From NCBI RefSeq assembly GCF_024713975.1, contig NC_091107.1, positions 15,117,501 through 15,181,500 on the forward strand: a DNA stretch of 64,000 nt, read 5' to 3'. The translations under genes and the position numbers were made by a program. The notes beneath the pieces were generated by a model. It saw only the letters and a list, made by a program, of their open reading frames with translations, was not told the origin of the DNA and did no database searches. The DNA comes from Paralichthys olivaceus. Its lineage: Eukaryota > Chordata > Actinopteri > Pleuronectiformes > Paralichthyidae. Shown in pieces: positions 37,509 through 51,899 of this stretch (positions are counted from its first letter, which is position 1; the number at the start of each line of letters is the position of its first letter).

Positions 37509-40500
37509 GTAAGTTTCCACCTCCGTGTTCTCGGTTCTGTCCACAGCGTCTCTTCGTCACTTCTACCCACAAACCTAGCTTCACGTTAGCGAAACATTTA
37601 CGGTGTAAAAAGTAGAAACTCTTTGGAAAAACACAGTTTACTCACAGTCTGTTTTTCACCAAAGTCTTGTCTCGACGTAATTTGCTTCACAATATTCAAA
37701 GCAGTCGTATACAAATACACAAAACATATTTGTTTTCCTCAGTGGATATTTAGACTGTTTTAGGCTAATTAGCTAATGCATTAAGTTAACGGGTGCTTGT
37801 GTTTTTTTTTTTAGCTAATATCAGGATGACATTTGACTGACTGTAAACTGCAGATACACAGCATTTTCAAATGTGTTTTAATATTTTCTCTTGTATTAAT
37901 ATGATGAGAGGCAGTGTGCTATGAGTAATTGATACTAGACGCCAATGAAACGGTGTTGGGAGGCCATGGAGTTTATGTCTTGACTTGGCTGTATGGAGAG
38001 CAGCTGCTGGTTGACTTTATGTACAGGCACATCATCATATGTGGGACATTCAAACATATTGTATGACTCCAGGAGGGTGAAATATGACTACGGCCTATAT
38101 GTGGTTGAGTAATCCAAATGGTGTTCTTGTGCATGTAGAGATATGGCTACTTGGACCTTTTCAATTAGTGGGACATGCTGGATTATGTGATTGAGCAAGA
38201 GCAATTTCACAGTTGAGGTTGTATAGGCTAGTTTCGAGTGATTGAAAATCAGGTTTTTATACGTATGTCAGTGTCTGCTGTATCTGATGACAAGTGTGTG
38301 ACTTTGGTCAGGATCATGATGTACACTAGTGTGGAGGCCTGATCCACTCTGTTGGCTTGCTGCATCAGTGCTGACGTTGGCCCAGCAGACATGAATAGTG
38401 ATCAGGACATGTGCTGACAGCTGAGTGGGACATGAAGGGCTGTCCCATGACTGACTGGATTGTTAAGCACCATACACTCCTTTTTACATCATGCTGCGAA
38501 ACATTTGGGCCAGCCTGATGACTAATGCTATCTTCTCCTCCCTTCCGGCAAAATCTTTAGCTCTGTTTTACTGTAAATTTATCAATCTGAATTTTTATCC
38601 TGGGCGTGATGAGTTTGTGTATTCCGTTTTGGATTAAAGTCTGCCCCTATGGAGGTCAGAGGTTAATCATGATCCTCATCCTTTCTGCACTGTGGCTGCC
38701 CCCTATTGACAGGTATCTCACTTACAATATGGATGTCTATTTCTGCCACTTGTTACTGCCCTGGCAATAAACTAAATATATTGAACTGCAGAAATTACCA
38801 ATCTTTTTAATAATCCACTTTTACTAATACTGCAGTTTTTGATAATAGCTACAACAACCTGTGACATATAATCAAACATATAACCAATCAGCCAGCACTC
38901 AGTAAAGTCCAGAGTCTCTTCTGCACTCACAATATGTTGCCACGTCATAATTATTTAATTTGTTTACTGGAAGGAGCAGCCACCCACAGGGTGGTGCACT
39001 ACATATGCAGTTGCTGTAGTTGTTTTATGTTTGCCTTGTAACTTAGAACAATGGTTTGTTGGTATCAGGTGTCAATGAAGCTTTTCAGGGTTTAACAGTT
39101 TATAGTGTGGTTTATGTAATTCTTGGATTGTGATGGGGTGTGCCCATGAGAACATAGCGGAAACCCAAGATATCCTCACTCAGCAATCCTAACAGTTGGT
39201 TTGATTCATTAATAAGTTAAACTTATTTATTTACATCTATTTCTTCATATTTTATAATTAACCCTACATAATTACTCCTGTATGACTTAGCATATCACTA
39301 CTTTACCCTGTCTCAGTTACAGGTTAAGATTTTTCTCCCTTTATTCTTTGTTTACATTACATTTTGTCAGGTCTTTATTTTTCATTTATCTCCACTCCAC
39401 TGCTGTTTCAAGCAATATCAGTTTACAGCATTATATTTCACCTCCAAGGGCAAACCAAGCTTGGGGCCTGATGGAGATTTCTTTTTTCTGAGACACAACT
39501 CTGATCATTTATATTCTGTTTGTGCTTAAGAAGTACTGTATCTGGGTTTTTGTTCCTCTTTCCTGAAACTATGCTGTGGTGAACGTTAGTTAACTGATGA
39601 CACACAGCCTCGTCTCTGATGTTACAGAGCATGTTGTGGGGAAAGTAGGTTAGTGGGCCATGTCCTGCAAGCTTAAACTGAATGCTAGTCTGAATATTGC
39701 TAGAGCTGCTTAGTGTGACTCGGCATGCACAAATGGTGCAGGTCTGTGCTGCTGTGAAGGGATCATTTCACCCCCCCTGTCTCTTTAAGAAAACAGAGCA
39801 GCGCTCCACATAGAATGAATGTTCAATGTTCAACCCATGGTGATTCATCTCAAACACACATGAAGTGGAGTTAAATCTGACAACAGGTTGATTTACATTA
39901 CAGGTTGCAAATTACCCATCCTTGCTTTTCATAATCATTATACACAACATGAGAAGCCCTTTGTTGGTGTCCACACTATATTAATAGTATTACAGTATTA
40001 CATAGTCACATTTGACTTACATTGGCATCAATGTTTCTTTTTTACCTAATCTTTGAGTTTAATTCTCTCTAAATAATTCAAACCTTTTGACTCTGGGTGC
40101 AAGAATTACTCTTGTACAGTGTATGGAAACTTACCTTTGTACTTAATTCCTGTATGCTAACGTATAGTCTTAATGGTTGCTGTAGTTTATCACACTTGGC
40201 TGTAAAAGTAGTACACTTGGGAAAAACAAGGTTCAAGTTCAAGAAACATCAGTCATTCCATATATGGTAGACGCAATACCTGACACTGACATCAGACAAC
40301 AAAGCAACACTGAAAAACATACTAGTGACCTGTCCAGAGTGTACACTGCCTCTCACTCAATGTCCTCTGCAATTGGCTCCAGCTCCCCTCAAAGGATAAG
40401 CGATATTGATAATGGATGGATTGATGGATGGAACTCTGAAAGCATTTAATAGTAGGTCATACAATAGGAAAAGCTGAGAGAGGTGGGGACACACACTCTA

Positions 40501-40790
40501 TTTAACAGGCATTTAAAGTATTTGTGATACTAATCAGAACCAGACTGGAGTCCCATGCTCCTTGACAGCCTGTAACAAAAGTCTCTGATAAGTGTCATGT
40601 GTGTCCTCTGTCCAACCTTTCAAGACAGATTGCAGTCCTGGAAGTCCTAGAATACTTTGTGCTGCTTGAGTGAATGTGAAAGCGTTTGTGGGAGTTGTAC
40701 TAGAAGTTCAGTGTTGCGCAGAAAAAAACTTATTTCGAAATAAATAATCCCAAATGGCATCATACGTTTGTTTTATTCTTGGCTCGTCAA

Positions 40791-40860
40791 ATATGAAGCA
40801 CTTTGAACTGCACTAACCTGTATAAAAGGTACTGTACAAATAAAGTTTGATTGATTGAAT
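40791..40860 (+). repeat. L2/Maui-like LINE 3' tail
   Basis: GCACTTTGAACTGC, then CTGTATAAAAGGTACTGTAC, then AAATAAAGTTTGATTGATTGA. This matches my memory of the 3' terminus of fish L2-clade LINE copies, which end in a GATT-type tandem tail. It is a 5'-truncated fragment. Confidence 0.6.
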
Positions 40861-42229
40861 TAACTGTTGAGCAAATCAAGTGCATCGCAATGCGTTATCA
40901 ACAAGTAGAGAGTAGATTCCTATATAGAGTCAAAAAGTAATTAGAGAATGGGGTAGATTGGATATCTTTGTAGGACTGTTTGACTGGTCATCAACTAATG
41001 AGCTAATTAAATCTGTGCTACAACATTTTTGTCATTGGCTCAAAATTACATTATTGCTTTTTTATTATTCATGGTCACATCAGAATATTGAATCTGGATT
41101 AGTATTTGATGAATAGGTACTTATTCGTTTATTTTTCTCTCTTTTTATGTTTTGTGGTTTTCTTCTATGTTTTTTTTAAATTTGTTACATTATTGTAATG
41201 TATTGTTGTACTGTGCACTGCATCTGTTTTCCCCTCCAATTAATGGACTCACTGAGATACTTACATTAGCTTTGTGGTGCGTTTCATTTCATTTCTTTAT
41301 TTTGCATCTGAATATGTGCATCCATCCATCCATTATCTATACTGCATTTTACCTTTGAGGGTAACCTAGAAAATTGTTAGAAAAACAGTTGTAAACAAAG
41401 TTTCTGTCACTTAATGCCTTTTACTTGTTTTTATATTCTTCTCTATGGATCACAGCATTTATGCCATACTTAGAAATGCTGATCAGCTTTTTTTGAGTCA
41501 ATCCTTTAGAATTTAAAGTCTGTAACATCCTAACTGTAGTCTGAATGTTAAGAATCATCTGGATCATCGAAGGCCTAAAATGCCTTGTCAGGCTTTATTT
41601 TGATTATTGAACAGCTGCCGTGTCTCCATTGAGAAGACAGTGTTCTTTTGAATGCGGCTTCGAAGCCTTGACAGAGGAAAGTTGTCCAAAGAGATAACAT
41701 GGAGTTTTCTGTTTGCTTCATACTGCACTATTCTGATGAGGTGCACATGACTTTTGAGACTATGACTGGTATTCATGTCACCCTCTTTAACCTCGTAACT
41801 ATGACAGACAAAATGTTCAGCTCCAGTTATATAACTGCCTCTACAGACGTCATCATCCTTGCTGCTGATCTCTTGCTCCAAAGCACACAGTTATTGTCCT
41901 CAGTAGCTTCAGGCTCAGAATCACTGGGGCATGATTAAGACATTTAGCTGATTTGAAAAAAAAGTAGTTTTCTTCTGGCGCTAAGATTTATGACATTGTG
42001 TGAATTTGCTTCTTCCCTTTCTTTCCTTGCATGGAAGGAATGGCAATACCTTGTATAAACATCAGAATATTATGCAAAACCCTTTCAAAGACACTGCTTT
42101 AATCAGAGTAAGAAATGAAAACCCACCAAGCGGCAAATGCCAGTAGATTTTCTGTTTAAACCTCTGTACTAAAATAGCCTTGTAATAAAATACCTTTACC
42201 AAATTAATATCTTCCTTCCAGTTTCTATG

Positions 42230-42650
42230 GGCTGTTCAAGGACATAAAAAGCTTGATGGCAAACAATTTCCTTCAGCTAAACAGTAAAACAAAAGTCATT
42301 ACCTTTGGTCTGTCTACGTCCAGAAGCCACCTCACTTAAATGCTGAGCTTTGTCTCAACTAAAATATCAGCTCTGTTGTTAAAAATAATTATTAATAATA
42401 ATTTTCCAAACTCAAGCCTACTGTCTGTTTGGTTTAGGTGGAAAAATTAATTCAAGTCTTCATTACAGGCTCTAAATAGTCAGGGTCCACCTTACATCAT
42501 AGAACGTATTCACTGGCATTCAGCCATGTAAAACTAATGTGTGACACAGCTCTTGCAGATGCTGCTCAACTATTGTGGAACCAGTCATAAATTAGATATG
42601 CTCCATCCATTTCTATTTTTAAATCTAGGCTTAAGACCATTGGTATCCTT
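42230..42650 (+). mobile_element. Degenerate L2-type LINE reverse transcriptase fragment
   Basis: Translation around 42241-42310 gives DIKSLMANNFLQLNSKTKVI, typical of the C-terminal part of L2/CR1-clade reverse transcriptases. Further on, words resembling LNSQGPPYI (about 42469) and WNQS...IRYAPSISIFKSRLKT (about 42575-42640) follow in order. Stops and frame changes show that it is a dead copy. Confidence 0.7.
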
Positions 42651-43496
42651 GGTGCAGCTCTCCAGTCAGCATATGCTGTGTCTAAATGTGCCTTGAGAAT
42701 AATGATCCATTTTACTTACTTATTTACTATCCTGGGATTGTCTGCTCTATTTTGAGTAATGGGCACCGGGCCTTTTATTGGAAACCCTGTCTATTTCATA
42801 CAGCTGATTCACAGGACCTTTCTCTCTTTCATGACAAAAGGTCACTGTCAAGAATGGGTGTGGCTACACCTAGTGTTTCAGATGAAGAAGAAAAAAAGGT
42901 TTCATAATATGTGCAGGCCTAGCCACTGTGTGTGACCTAGATGTGATTCAATTCTTTAACTTAGGGTGTTGGCTGAATGTGCACAACTCTGTTTGTTTTT
43001 GTGGTGTAAAATACATAGTGTGGCAAAAGGCCATGAATGGGCATGTCAGGTTTGATGCTGAAATGAAAAGACCACTCCCAAAACAGATCTCTCTGTCATT
43101 TTGATGTTGAGTAAGTCATTTTTGTCTGTGTCAAGAGGAAAAACCTGGTCCTGAAACGGTGGAGGTTACACACCTATGTGAGTGTTATCTTCAAGCTAGG
43201 TCAAGATAACATCATGAGAAACCTGAATTGGTTACATGTAGCAAAGACCTATTGGTAGTGCAACATGTATTCTCTGGCATATGCTGTGTAGTGCATTTGT
43301 TTTCCTGTTCCCTCTGGATTTTTGTGATTTATATTAATCTATTACTGTATTTTACAACATTTCTAAATACAATATGCATCTTTTAAGAGCTCTCAAAAAA
43401 AAAAGTGATAGCTTTCAGGAAATCTGTAGAAAAATTATGTTCTTCCATTCTCAGTGAGATCAGGGGACATGGGTCTTGTACAGAGCTGGATGATTT

Positions 43497-43660
43497 AAAG
43501 GTTTAAAGGGATATTTCACTGACAAATTTAAATTCAATCATTATCTACTCACCACTATGCGGGTAGATAGAGGGGTGGGTGAAGTGTTTGAGTCCGAAAA
43601 ACACTGTAGGAGTTTCAGGAGTAAACAGTGTTCTAGCCAAAGTGACCTCTTCTTCAGACA
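43497..43660. repeat. Fish interspersed repeat fragment
   Basis: Words such as ATCATTATCTACTCACCACTAT and GGGGTGGGTGAAGTGTTTGA, shown in part, belong to a repeat that I have seen in many fish introns. The element class is unknown to me and its ends are not sharp. Confidence 0.45.
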
Positions 43661-44763
43661 TAATAAAATAACAGAAAAAACAATGTTAACTGTCCCTAGT
43701 TGAATCATTGACATCTGATTTTGTGTCCAGTAGTTCTTCTAAAATGTTTATTAATTTACAAATATATTTATTAATGTGTAGCTGTCATTAACATCAGTTT
43801 ATATGTCAGATGCTCTTTCTGGAAATGGAAAATATCAACCTTCCTGCACTTTTTGGTTTCTTTGGATTCAAAATAAGACATGGATATTTGGTCATAAGGC
43901 AATTCAATATTCAGCTACTTGTCTACCTGTTCTGTCAATGAAGCTTTTCATTACTAGATGCTTTCTTCTATCAAGACAAATCTGATTCTAACAAGATGGC
44001 AGTGTTTCATAACAAGGAAAATGAAAAAGCAATAGTTAGAAATGGAGACATAGGGTCAGTTTTTCCATGGATTGCTTGCAAAAGACTATTTCAGTTCAGA
44101 GCCTGTGCATGAGAGAGTGGATGCTTGTGGTTTTACTGTCGGTCACTGATGAAATCAGAAATTATCATATTTTTCTGGCAATCAGCCCAAAATATCTCTT
44201 GGGTGGCATTGTAAAACGATCAATACACTCCCACAGCCAGGAATTTAATCAAAGATGTTGCCTACAATCTGAGCTTGAGACAGCAGTACAAAGAAAGCGC
44301 TGCATTGCCCTTTCCACCCATGCCCTAGAATTGTGACCCACATATTTGCCCACACACTGCCTTAGGTAATTGCATCTTTTCCTGAGCAGCAGCAGACAAT
44401 AAAAGGCCTGAAATAATTTGGTGATTCATTTAGAATCACTGAAATAATATAATTATAAGGACATTTGAGAGTGGATCTACCTGGTGAAAGGATGTTTGTT
44501 TTGTGGGTCTGCTTTCTCATGGAAATGATGTGGCCACCCACCATGAGGCTGTGACGTGTGGTGAATGTGTAATTATAAGGCACTTTGGGTGAAGTATCAC
44601 CAAAATCATTGACAAATGTTGTTGAATAAGCATCAAAAGTAAAATATAGAGTGAGTGAAAGAAACCTACGTAAAATGTGCAGTTAGACTGAACATGAATG
44701 AACACAGTAAGTGAGTAATTAATTAATTAATTATTTACATGGTTGCACCGAGATCTCAGCAGG

Positions 44764-44927
44764 GTATTTGTAGTGCGTTGTCTGTTTGGTTGTGTTGTGT
44801 GCATTTGCAATATGTTTTTCTAATTTCTTATATTGTGTGTATTTGCAACATGTTTGTCTATTTGGTTTTGTTGTGTGTATTTGCAGTGCGTGCTTTTTCA
44901 GTTTGCTTGCATTTTGTGTATTTGAAT
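44764..44927. repeat. Minisatellite, about four copies of a 37-40 bp unit
   Basis: The anchor word GTATTTG (or GCATTTG) recurs at about 44764, 44801, 44839, 44878 and 44918, each followed by CA/TA, a G/T-rich stretch and a TGTTGTGT-like end. Copies are diverged and the spacing rises from 37 to 40 bp. An ATTA tandem patch lies just before it at 44717-44733. Confidence 0.75.
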
Positions 44928-47174
44928 GTTTTTTCTCAAGTTGCAATCCACTGAACTTTTAAGGTCAATCTAGTTATTAGTCACAACTGTGGTGTAATTT
45001 ATTAAAATGAAATTTAAAAATACTTGATAGTTACACCAGTGGTATTTTTGATCGATTGACTAAAATGCTTTGTTGAGTCATCAAAAAGTAATGTTTAGAT
45101 TTAGTAATTGATTCACCATAATTCGGGTTGTTTACACAGATGCAGTAATGGTGAGCTTAGGGAAGGGCATGTCTTTTTTCCTTAGTGCACAGCAGGTAAG
45201 GATGTATTAGATTATTGTGACTATTGTCCAGCGCGGGTAGAGCTCAGTCAGTGCAAAGGTTCAGCTGTGGCCCAAGGGAGAATTATTGTGAAGTTGCTGT
45301 TTGCCTTAGATGGACAGCACTTGCGGGAAAGCACAGCTCAGAAGGGGCACAAAGATTTGTTTCTTTACTGACCAGTGCCTTTTTCCATTGGCTGCTTAAT
45401 GGAAGAAAATGCTATTTGTGGCGACAAATGCGCCAAATAGTCAGGGCAAGGCATGTTATTTTTTATTATCATCCAGAGACATAGATAGCAAATCAAGGTG
45501 CTTTACAAATGCATGGAAATAGAAAGAATTAAGTAGATAACAAGTCATTTCCTTGCAGCATCCTTACTCTGTTGTTGTGTAAAGTTGTAGCTAATGGGGC
45601 TAGGATCATCTATATTGAATTACATCGTACAAAATGTCCTTGACTTAAACATTGCGTAACTCTAAGCCAACCAACCAGTCTGAATGGATGGAACAATGGT
45701 TATGTAAAAAATTAGACACCATTTCCTGTGATAAGGTTCAGTTGCTGCAGGTAGAACATCTACTGCTGTTGTGATGTTCTTTTTTCTTTGAGGGAAGACA
45801 GAGCTCAGCAGTTTGAAGCATTCACCAAAGTCAATCTTTCAATTTATAGGGAAATAAATGTTTCATTTTCATATATTTATTAATTGCACATTTTCTAAAA
45901 TACTGCTTTAGTTATCTTACATCATCCATACAAGGCATTTAAGATTTTTATAAATATCATATTATTTTAAGAAATTATTTTTATCAAATAACATTTAATA
46001 TAGAAAGTAGGGGATTCTAATTTGAAGCTGCAAGAGTGATATCGCTTTATCATATCTATGTGCCCAGTATTAAATGTTGTGTTACTGCTATTACAATGCA
46101 TTAAGAATGACTTCTGGTTGTGATAATGAGGAAAACATGCAGCCAGAAAGGTTGTCTGCCACTTAATTAATATGAATGAAAAAATATCCTCCACCTGAAG
46201 TAAAATGGAAACCAGTTGCTTAATGGACATCACTACCTTGGTTGGGGGAAAAATATACAGCACACATTGTAACCATGGGAACACAGAATGAACAGCAGTG
46301 CCACAGTCTAATTAATGACAGTCAGTGCCTCAGCAGAGGGCCACAATGACATCATCGATACCAGTATCACAGATGTACAGTAGCTTGAGGCAATATGTCT
46401 TAATGTCTGAGCGATCATCAAAATAATCCAGTTTTTCACTGACATAAAGGCAAGCAGCCTGGACAAAGGTACAGGATGTAAAGAACCCCAACCTAGAGCA
46501 TTTACTACGTAGTGAGGTCTGCTTATGAGCACTAAATGTCATCTCATTATCCAATAGCATGACCTACATAAAAGAGCGGAATTAATCTCTATGTAGGCGG
46601 ATGGTGAATAATGCAGTAAAATGTGGGAGATCTTTATGAATCTTGGATGTCTCACACTTGTTGGTCACAGACGTAGCAACAATTTGGTTCAGAATGATCT
46701 TGTGTCATCACTCTTGCATTATTCGCCTCTTTAGCATTGTTTTGGTGCCAATAAATGTATGTATTGTGTTTTTGCATTAGTTCTTTAGATATGTTACATG
46801 ACAAGCAGCAGCTGACATTGCATTCATATATCATTACACCTTTTTGAACTATTCTCTTTAGCATCTCACTTACGAGATTCAGCATATTAATTGAGATATT
46901 TATGTAGTAATGCTAAGAGTTCAAAGCCATATTGGAGGTTGCATGTGTGGTTTAATGTTTGCCATGTTCACTATTTTAGTTTATCCTGTTAAGATGCTAA
47001 CAATTGGTACACATATAGGCACATATATGAGGATGATGGGGATGTCATTAATTTAAAACATATATGTTCATAAACAAAACTGTTAGACAGATGGAAAATT
47101 TGAGCAGATGAAGGTTCTGGATGAAAAGTCATTTTGGAACATTTCACTGTGTCTGATAGCTATTACAATTTATC

Positions 47175-47330
47175 CAATGGCGGTCCATTCATTATAGTTG
47201 GTTCGATCCCAGTTTTCCCCATCTGCTTGCTGAAGTGTCCTTTGGCAAAATACTGAACCCCAAATTGCCCCTCAGAGAAAGTGCTGGCCATAGGTGCACT
47301 GTATGATTGTGTGTGTGAATGGCAAAAAAA
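47175..47330. repeat. Fish interspersed repeat fragment
   Basis: Contains GGTTCGATCCCAG, CTGCTTGCTGAAGTGTCC, GGCAAAATACTGAACCCC, AAATTGCCCC and a GTGTGTGAATGGC end, in the order of a repeat common in percomorph genomes. The GGTTCGATCCC word resembles a tRNA T-loop, so a tRNA-derived origin is possible. Confidence 0.5.
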
Positions 47331-48480
47331 ACCCAAATTCATTTTACTGTGAGTTATGGGTTGTTCTTGTTATTTCTGTGTTAGATATGGGTTTATGGTC
47401 ATCAAACCACATGAGAATGTGGTTTGAACTGAAGCCTCAAGAAACCATAATACCCACCTGTCCATTAGTTATACTCATTTAAACTTAAGGATCATTGCAG
47501 TGGCCAATCCCTGCTGACATTGGACGAGAGACTTGGTACAACCTGAACACGTTCATAGTCATCCAGGGCTGCACACCTATGGGAAAGTTAGAATCGCCAA
47601 TCAACTAAACCTGCAAGACTCTGCGAGGGAAAGCAGAGCACCTGGGTGTAACTCAGCATGCTTACTGCACACTGAATGGACCCATTCAATTGAACAAATC
47701 TAGCTAAATGAAAAGATTGAACTCTGCCATAATGGGTTTCTACTCGCATTTGTGCGTGTTTTATGATACAAAGAAAAAATTGTGGTTGCTTTTGAGTGTG
47801 AAGTCTTCAGCAAGGCAGCCAGCAAATAAAAACCTTGGAAAGTAATACTTCTTAATTGAAATATAAATGTTTCTAACATTTACTTATTATTAAGATTTAA
47901 CGCAAGGTTTTAAAATGATTGTTGGATGAGCCCTATGGTTGCTGTTGACGGTGGAAAAAGTGTAATTTCATGCTCTTTCATACATTTCCAGGTGACTGAA
48001 TGGAATAGTTTTGTTTCCAGTCTTCATTTACTCTGGCTGACAGCATATTTTGTATAGTGTCTTTGTCTGAGCTGAGTCACCTTTGTTGTTTGTTTCTTTT
48101 ATACTAGTAATTTCCTCATTTGGGAGGGTACAGTAACAATAATTCATCATTCCTGCTGTATTACACATGCTGTTTTTGTTCTGTTTCACAAGTGTGTGGT
48201 TACCTAGTGATTACTGATGGTTGACTGCAATGTACAAGCAAACTGCCTTCCGATTGGCTGACCTACCCTGTATGCACTGCAACCTGGTCTGTAACTTTTC
48301 AACAACACCTAGAAGTTACCATAGTAACTGAAAAAAAAGATTGCAATTTGGCTTTGCCCAGCGGCCGACCAACTCAGCGTCTGTCCTCCACCTGACGTTC
48401 ACAGAAACTGGAACACCAGTGTGACACAGTGGGAGCTTCACACAGAAAGGGCCAACATTCGGAATTGAATTTGGCTTGAC

Positions 48481-48513
<33 letters not shown>

Positions 48514-48532
48514 GTGCGTGTGTGTGTGTGTG
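48481..48532. repeat. (TG)n microsatellite
   Basis: About 26 TG units with two GCG interruptions. Confidence 0.97.
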
Positions 48533-51500
48533 GTTCTGTAGTGTCTGGTGGCCTCACTGTTTAGTCTGGCTGAACTGCAAGATGCTTGCAATCAATACAG
48601 AGTTGTGGAACACTCCTATGTTATTTACTGTTATTTTGTTTAGAAACTCTGACAATGTATATCCTAGTTTTACCTCCCTGAAGGAAATGTTATCACCTCA
48701 ATACAAGAGGTATCATGCCAAAGACTTAAGTTTCCTCTGAGGACAAAGATGTGGTTATTTAGTTTATGAGGTATGTCACTTGAGGCCCAGTGAGACTGAC
48801 TGTGTTTCTCTCATGTTTGGTCTAGCATTTGTCTCTCTGCTGACACCATGTCTCACATGGTCTGGTTAAAATGACATTATACTGGTACCAAATCAGAGGC
48901 TGGATCAGTCATCAAAATCTGGACATCTGCAACAGCTGCAGACAGAAAAAGCTGTGGGAAAGTGTGACTCGTTTACATGAAGATGATCACTGAGGTAAGT
49001 GATCTTCAAGTTCAGCATTGCCTCAACTGTGTGCCTCCAACTCATGGGCATCTCAAGAGAAATCCGAATCATAAAATGTTGAACACGGAGGACTGGCAGA
49101 GCCAGAGGCATCACTTTGGTTTGCTTTGACTTTGAAATCACATGACCACATACTCTTTTCTGTCTGGGTTACAACAAATTTTCTTTTGTCTGTTTAGCTG
49201 TCTTAATGTTAAAATCTGTGCTCAAAAAAAGATCTGGAAAACAAGATCATTTTTGTGCAGCTCAGATTATACTGTAGTCACAGTATTTAAGGTTCTTCTT
49301 GACAAGCTCTATATGTCAAATTGGGAACAGGCACTTGTTTTCTGGTGACATGGACTGACCTGTCCAAGCAGCTGATTCTCATGTGCTCTGTTGTCTGAAC
49401 TCCTCACTCACGTGAAAAGTGGCCTTTATCAAGACGCTGTCTCTTATAAGGGAAAGTCTTCTGTGCAACCTGAACATCAAAGATTGAAATTAAAGTTGAA
49501 AGTGAGTTTAAAACTGAGTTTTAACTCCTAGTTTAACTAAGACTTTGTCCAAATATAACAATCTGTAAGAGAAGTTCATATTCTCTGTCAGAGGTCTTTC
49601 AACCATTAGTAAGTCAATACAGGCCACAGGGAAAAATCCTTTATCATGATTTACAAACAGCTTTGCAGCTGGTGTGCTGGCAGATTACAGTCATACCATG
49701 TACATTTTATTTATATCCTTATATCCAGTTTCAATCTGACCCTGGACAAATATTGCATGTCACGCTCCACCAGTGCTTTTTAGCCATGCTAGTGGTGTGG
49801 TTTTATGAATGGCTCTAACATTGTGTTGGTTGATGAGCCACTTTGTTCCAGACAGAAATATATCCATGAAATTTGGTGCAGACGTTCATTCTTTCCTTAG
49901 GATAAATTGTGGTAATTTATCTTTTCAACCTTCATCCCGTAAATATTTTGATTAGATCAAGTTTATCAATAAATTGGTACAAAACCTATGACATTACCAT
50001 CCACTTCAGCTGAACTTTGTGTTAATGCTTATTATAAGAATGTCAGCATGCTTAATTATAATAGTGAACAAGGTAGATAATATATTTCTCATGTTAGCAT
50101 TTACTTCAAAGCATCACTGCGATGCTATTATAACTCTAGACTATTTGTCTTGTTTCACTGTAAACAAATTACTGAAAAGGGGGAGAAATAACACACTTTT
50201 ATTAATACTGTTAAATTAGCTAGCTGATGCAAATCAATGATTATTTTCTATTCAAATATGCCATAAACATATCCATTCAGTGCAATACTTAAAGCTAGGG
50301 TTATTAATTTGTTCTTGAAATACTTTTTTGTTTAAATCCTTTTCCCGATAGTATCAACAATTAAAGTCTTCTTGGAAAAAAAACAAGATAAAAAGCTGGT
50401 TTCTGTGGCCCCCGCAGGACTGTAATAAACACAATGAATCCTTTAATTTGGACTGGCATACCTGTCACTTATTGAGCTGAGAGACAGCCGGAGACACATA
50501 CATGGCTGAAACTGAGACAATGGTCAGAAGTCAGTGAGTTATGGAAAATTTTGTATTTAGCAGTTGTCAGACTGTGAGTGTTCATATGGTTGTACCATAA
50601 CGCAAGGACCAGTGGGAGGGGCTGGGACGTATCGGTAGCACTTTTTAAAGTGTAGCCTGCTCTGGCTAGCTTTTCCAGCATTACCAACCCTAGCAAGTAG
50701 CGACCTGAAGGTTGGAAAAGTGAGTTTGTGTCAGGATTTAATCTGTGTGAGTTTAAACATAATTAGATTAATTATTAAATATTACAAAAAATCATAATTA
50801 CACAGATTAAACGTGGTCTGTCAGTGTTAACAAGTATTCTGTTTGGATAAGAAGCACATGAGACTTTAGACTGTGAAAAGGCTCCGGGTCAGGTTTTTTT
50901 TTACTAACTTTCCACTAACTCACAAAGATCTAATTTGCTTCAGTTCGCATTGTGTTATTTTATTGGCAAAAATACAGGATCACACTCAGGTTTGTTAAAA
51001 AAAATAAAACAATGAACATCTACCTGAGTTAGAAGTTATCATATCCCACTGCAGGCTATAATCAGTGGGTTTCTGGCTTTATTCACTAAAAACAAAAGCT
51101 TTGATTATCAAATTCAGGACTTGCCTACAATTGTTATGTTCTGTGCAGACTCCGTGGAGACAGCAAAACTATATTAACTATGGAATGATTACTGATGATT
51201 ATTACAATCAAAGCTGAGCTTATTGTGGCGTCACCACCAACTTATTGTCTCAACAGAGTGTCCTAAAGTTAAATGCTCACTTTTATTATTTTGTTTATGT
51301 TTTCTGTAAGTTCTCAGCAAGACGATATCCCTGCACCTTTACCCATCTGTTTGATCATTTGACAGAAGCAGAAACACTTGAGGTGGATCCATTATGAGCC
51401 CTTGAAATTAGTCATGCACACTGCTGACCCACATTTGGGGAAAGGCAACAAGGAAGTACTCAAAAACAAAACACAGGAAGTGTATGGGGAAGTACTTCAG

Positions 51501-51899
51501 GGCAAAAACAAAAGTCTCATCCTCTTGCCTTGCTCAAGGATTAGTCACCTCTGTCTGACAGCAAGGGGACTACATTTACCCATACATTAGGGTTGCCTGC
51601 GGTTTATAGTCTACCTGTGGCCATTTAAGGTGCAGTTTTCATCATGTCAGCCACACTCTTTTTTTCCATACTGCTGACCTAATAAATTAAAGGTCTTCTT
51701 GTCATGCCTCCATGGCCAAGTGGTATTAGACTTTCATTTCAGACCGTACCATTCACAATTTCACACCCAGTGAAAAAAGTGTGTTGCAAACCCTCATTAG
51801 ACATGCAGGCGATTGTCCATTGCAGTTCTCCAAATGACATTTAGTGTGGTGCTATTAGCTATGTATTAAGCACGTGTTAAAGATTACAATCTGCCCCCT

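Larger units (their letters stand above)
37509..51899 (+). other. Long intronic or intergenic stretch before npas2 coding exons
   Basis: About 14 kb without a supported coding exon. It holds degraded fish repeats, one TG microsatellite and one minisatellite, listed separately. No RNA gene was recognised. Confidence 0.45.

Noticed and set aside
45230-45300. GGTAGAGCTCAGTCAG word like a tRNA D-arm
   Set aside because: No cloverleaf could be completed downstream.
51705-51780. tRNA-like stretch (ATGGCCAAGTGGTATTAGA...)
   Set aside because: It resembles a Ser/Leu-type tRNA 5' half, but no acceptor stem or intact T-arm can be formed; at best it is a decayed SINE.
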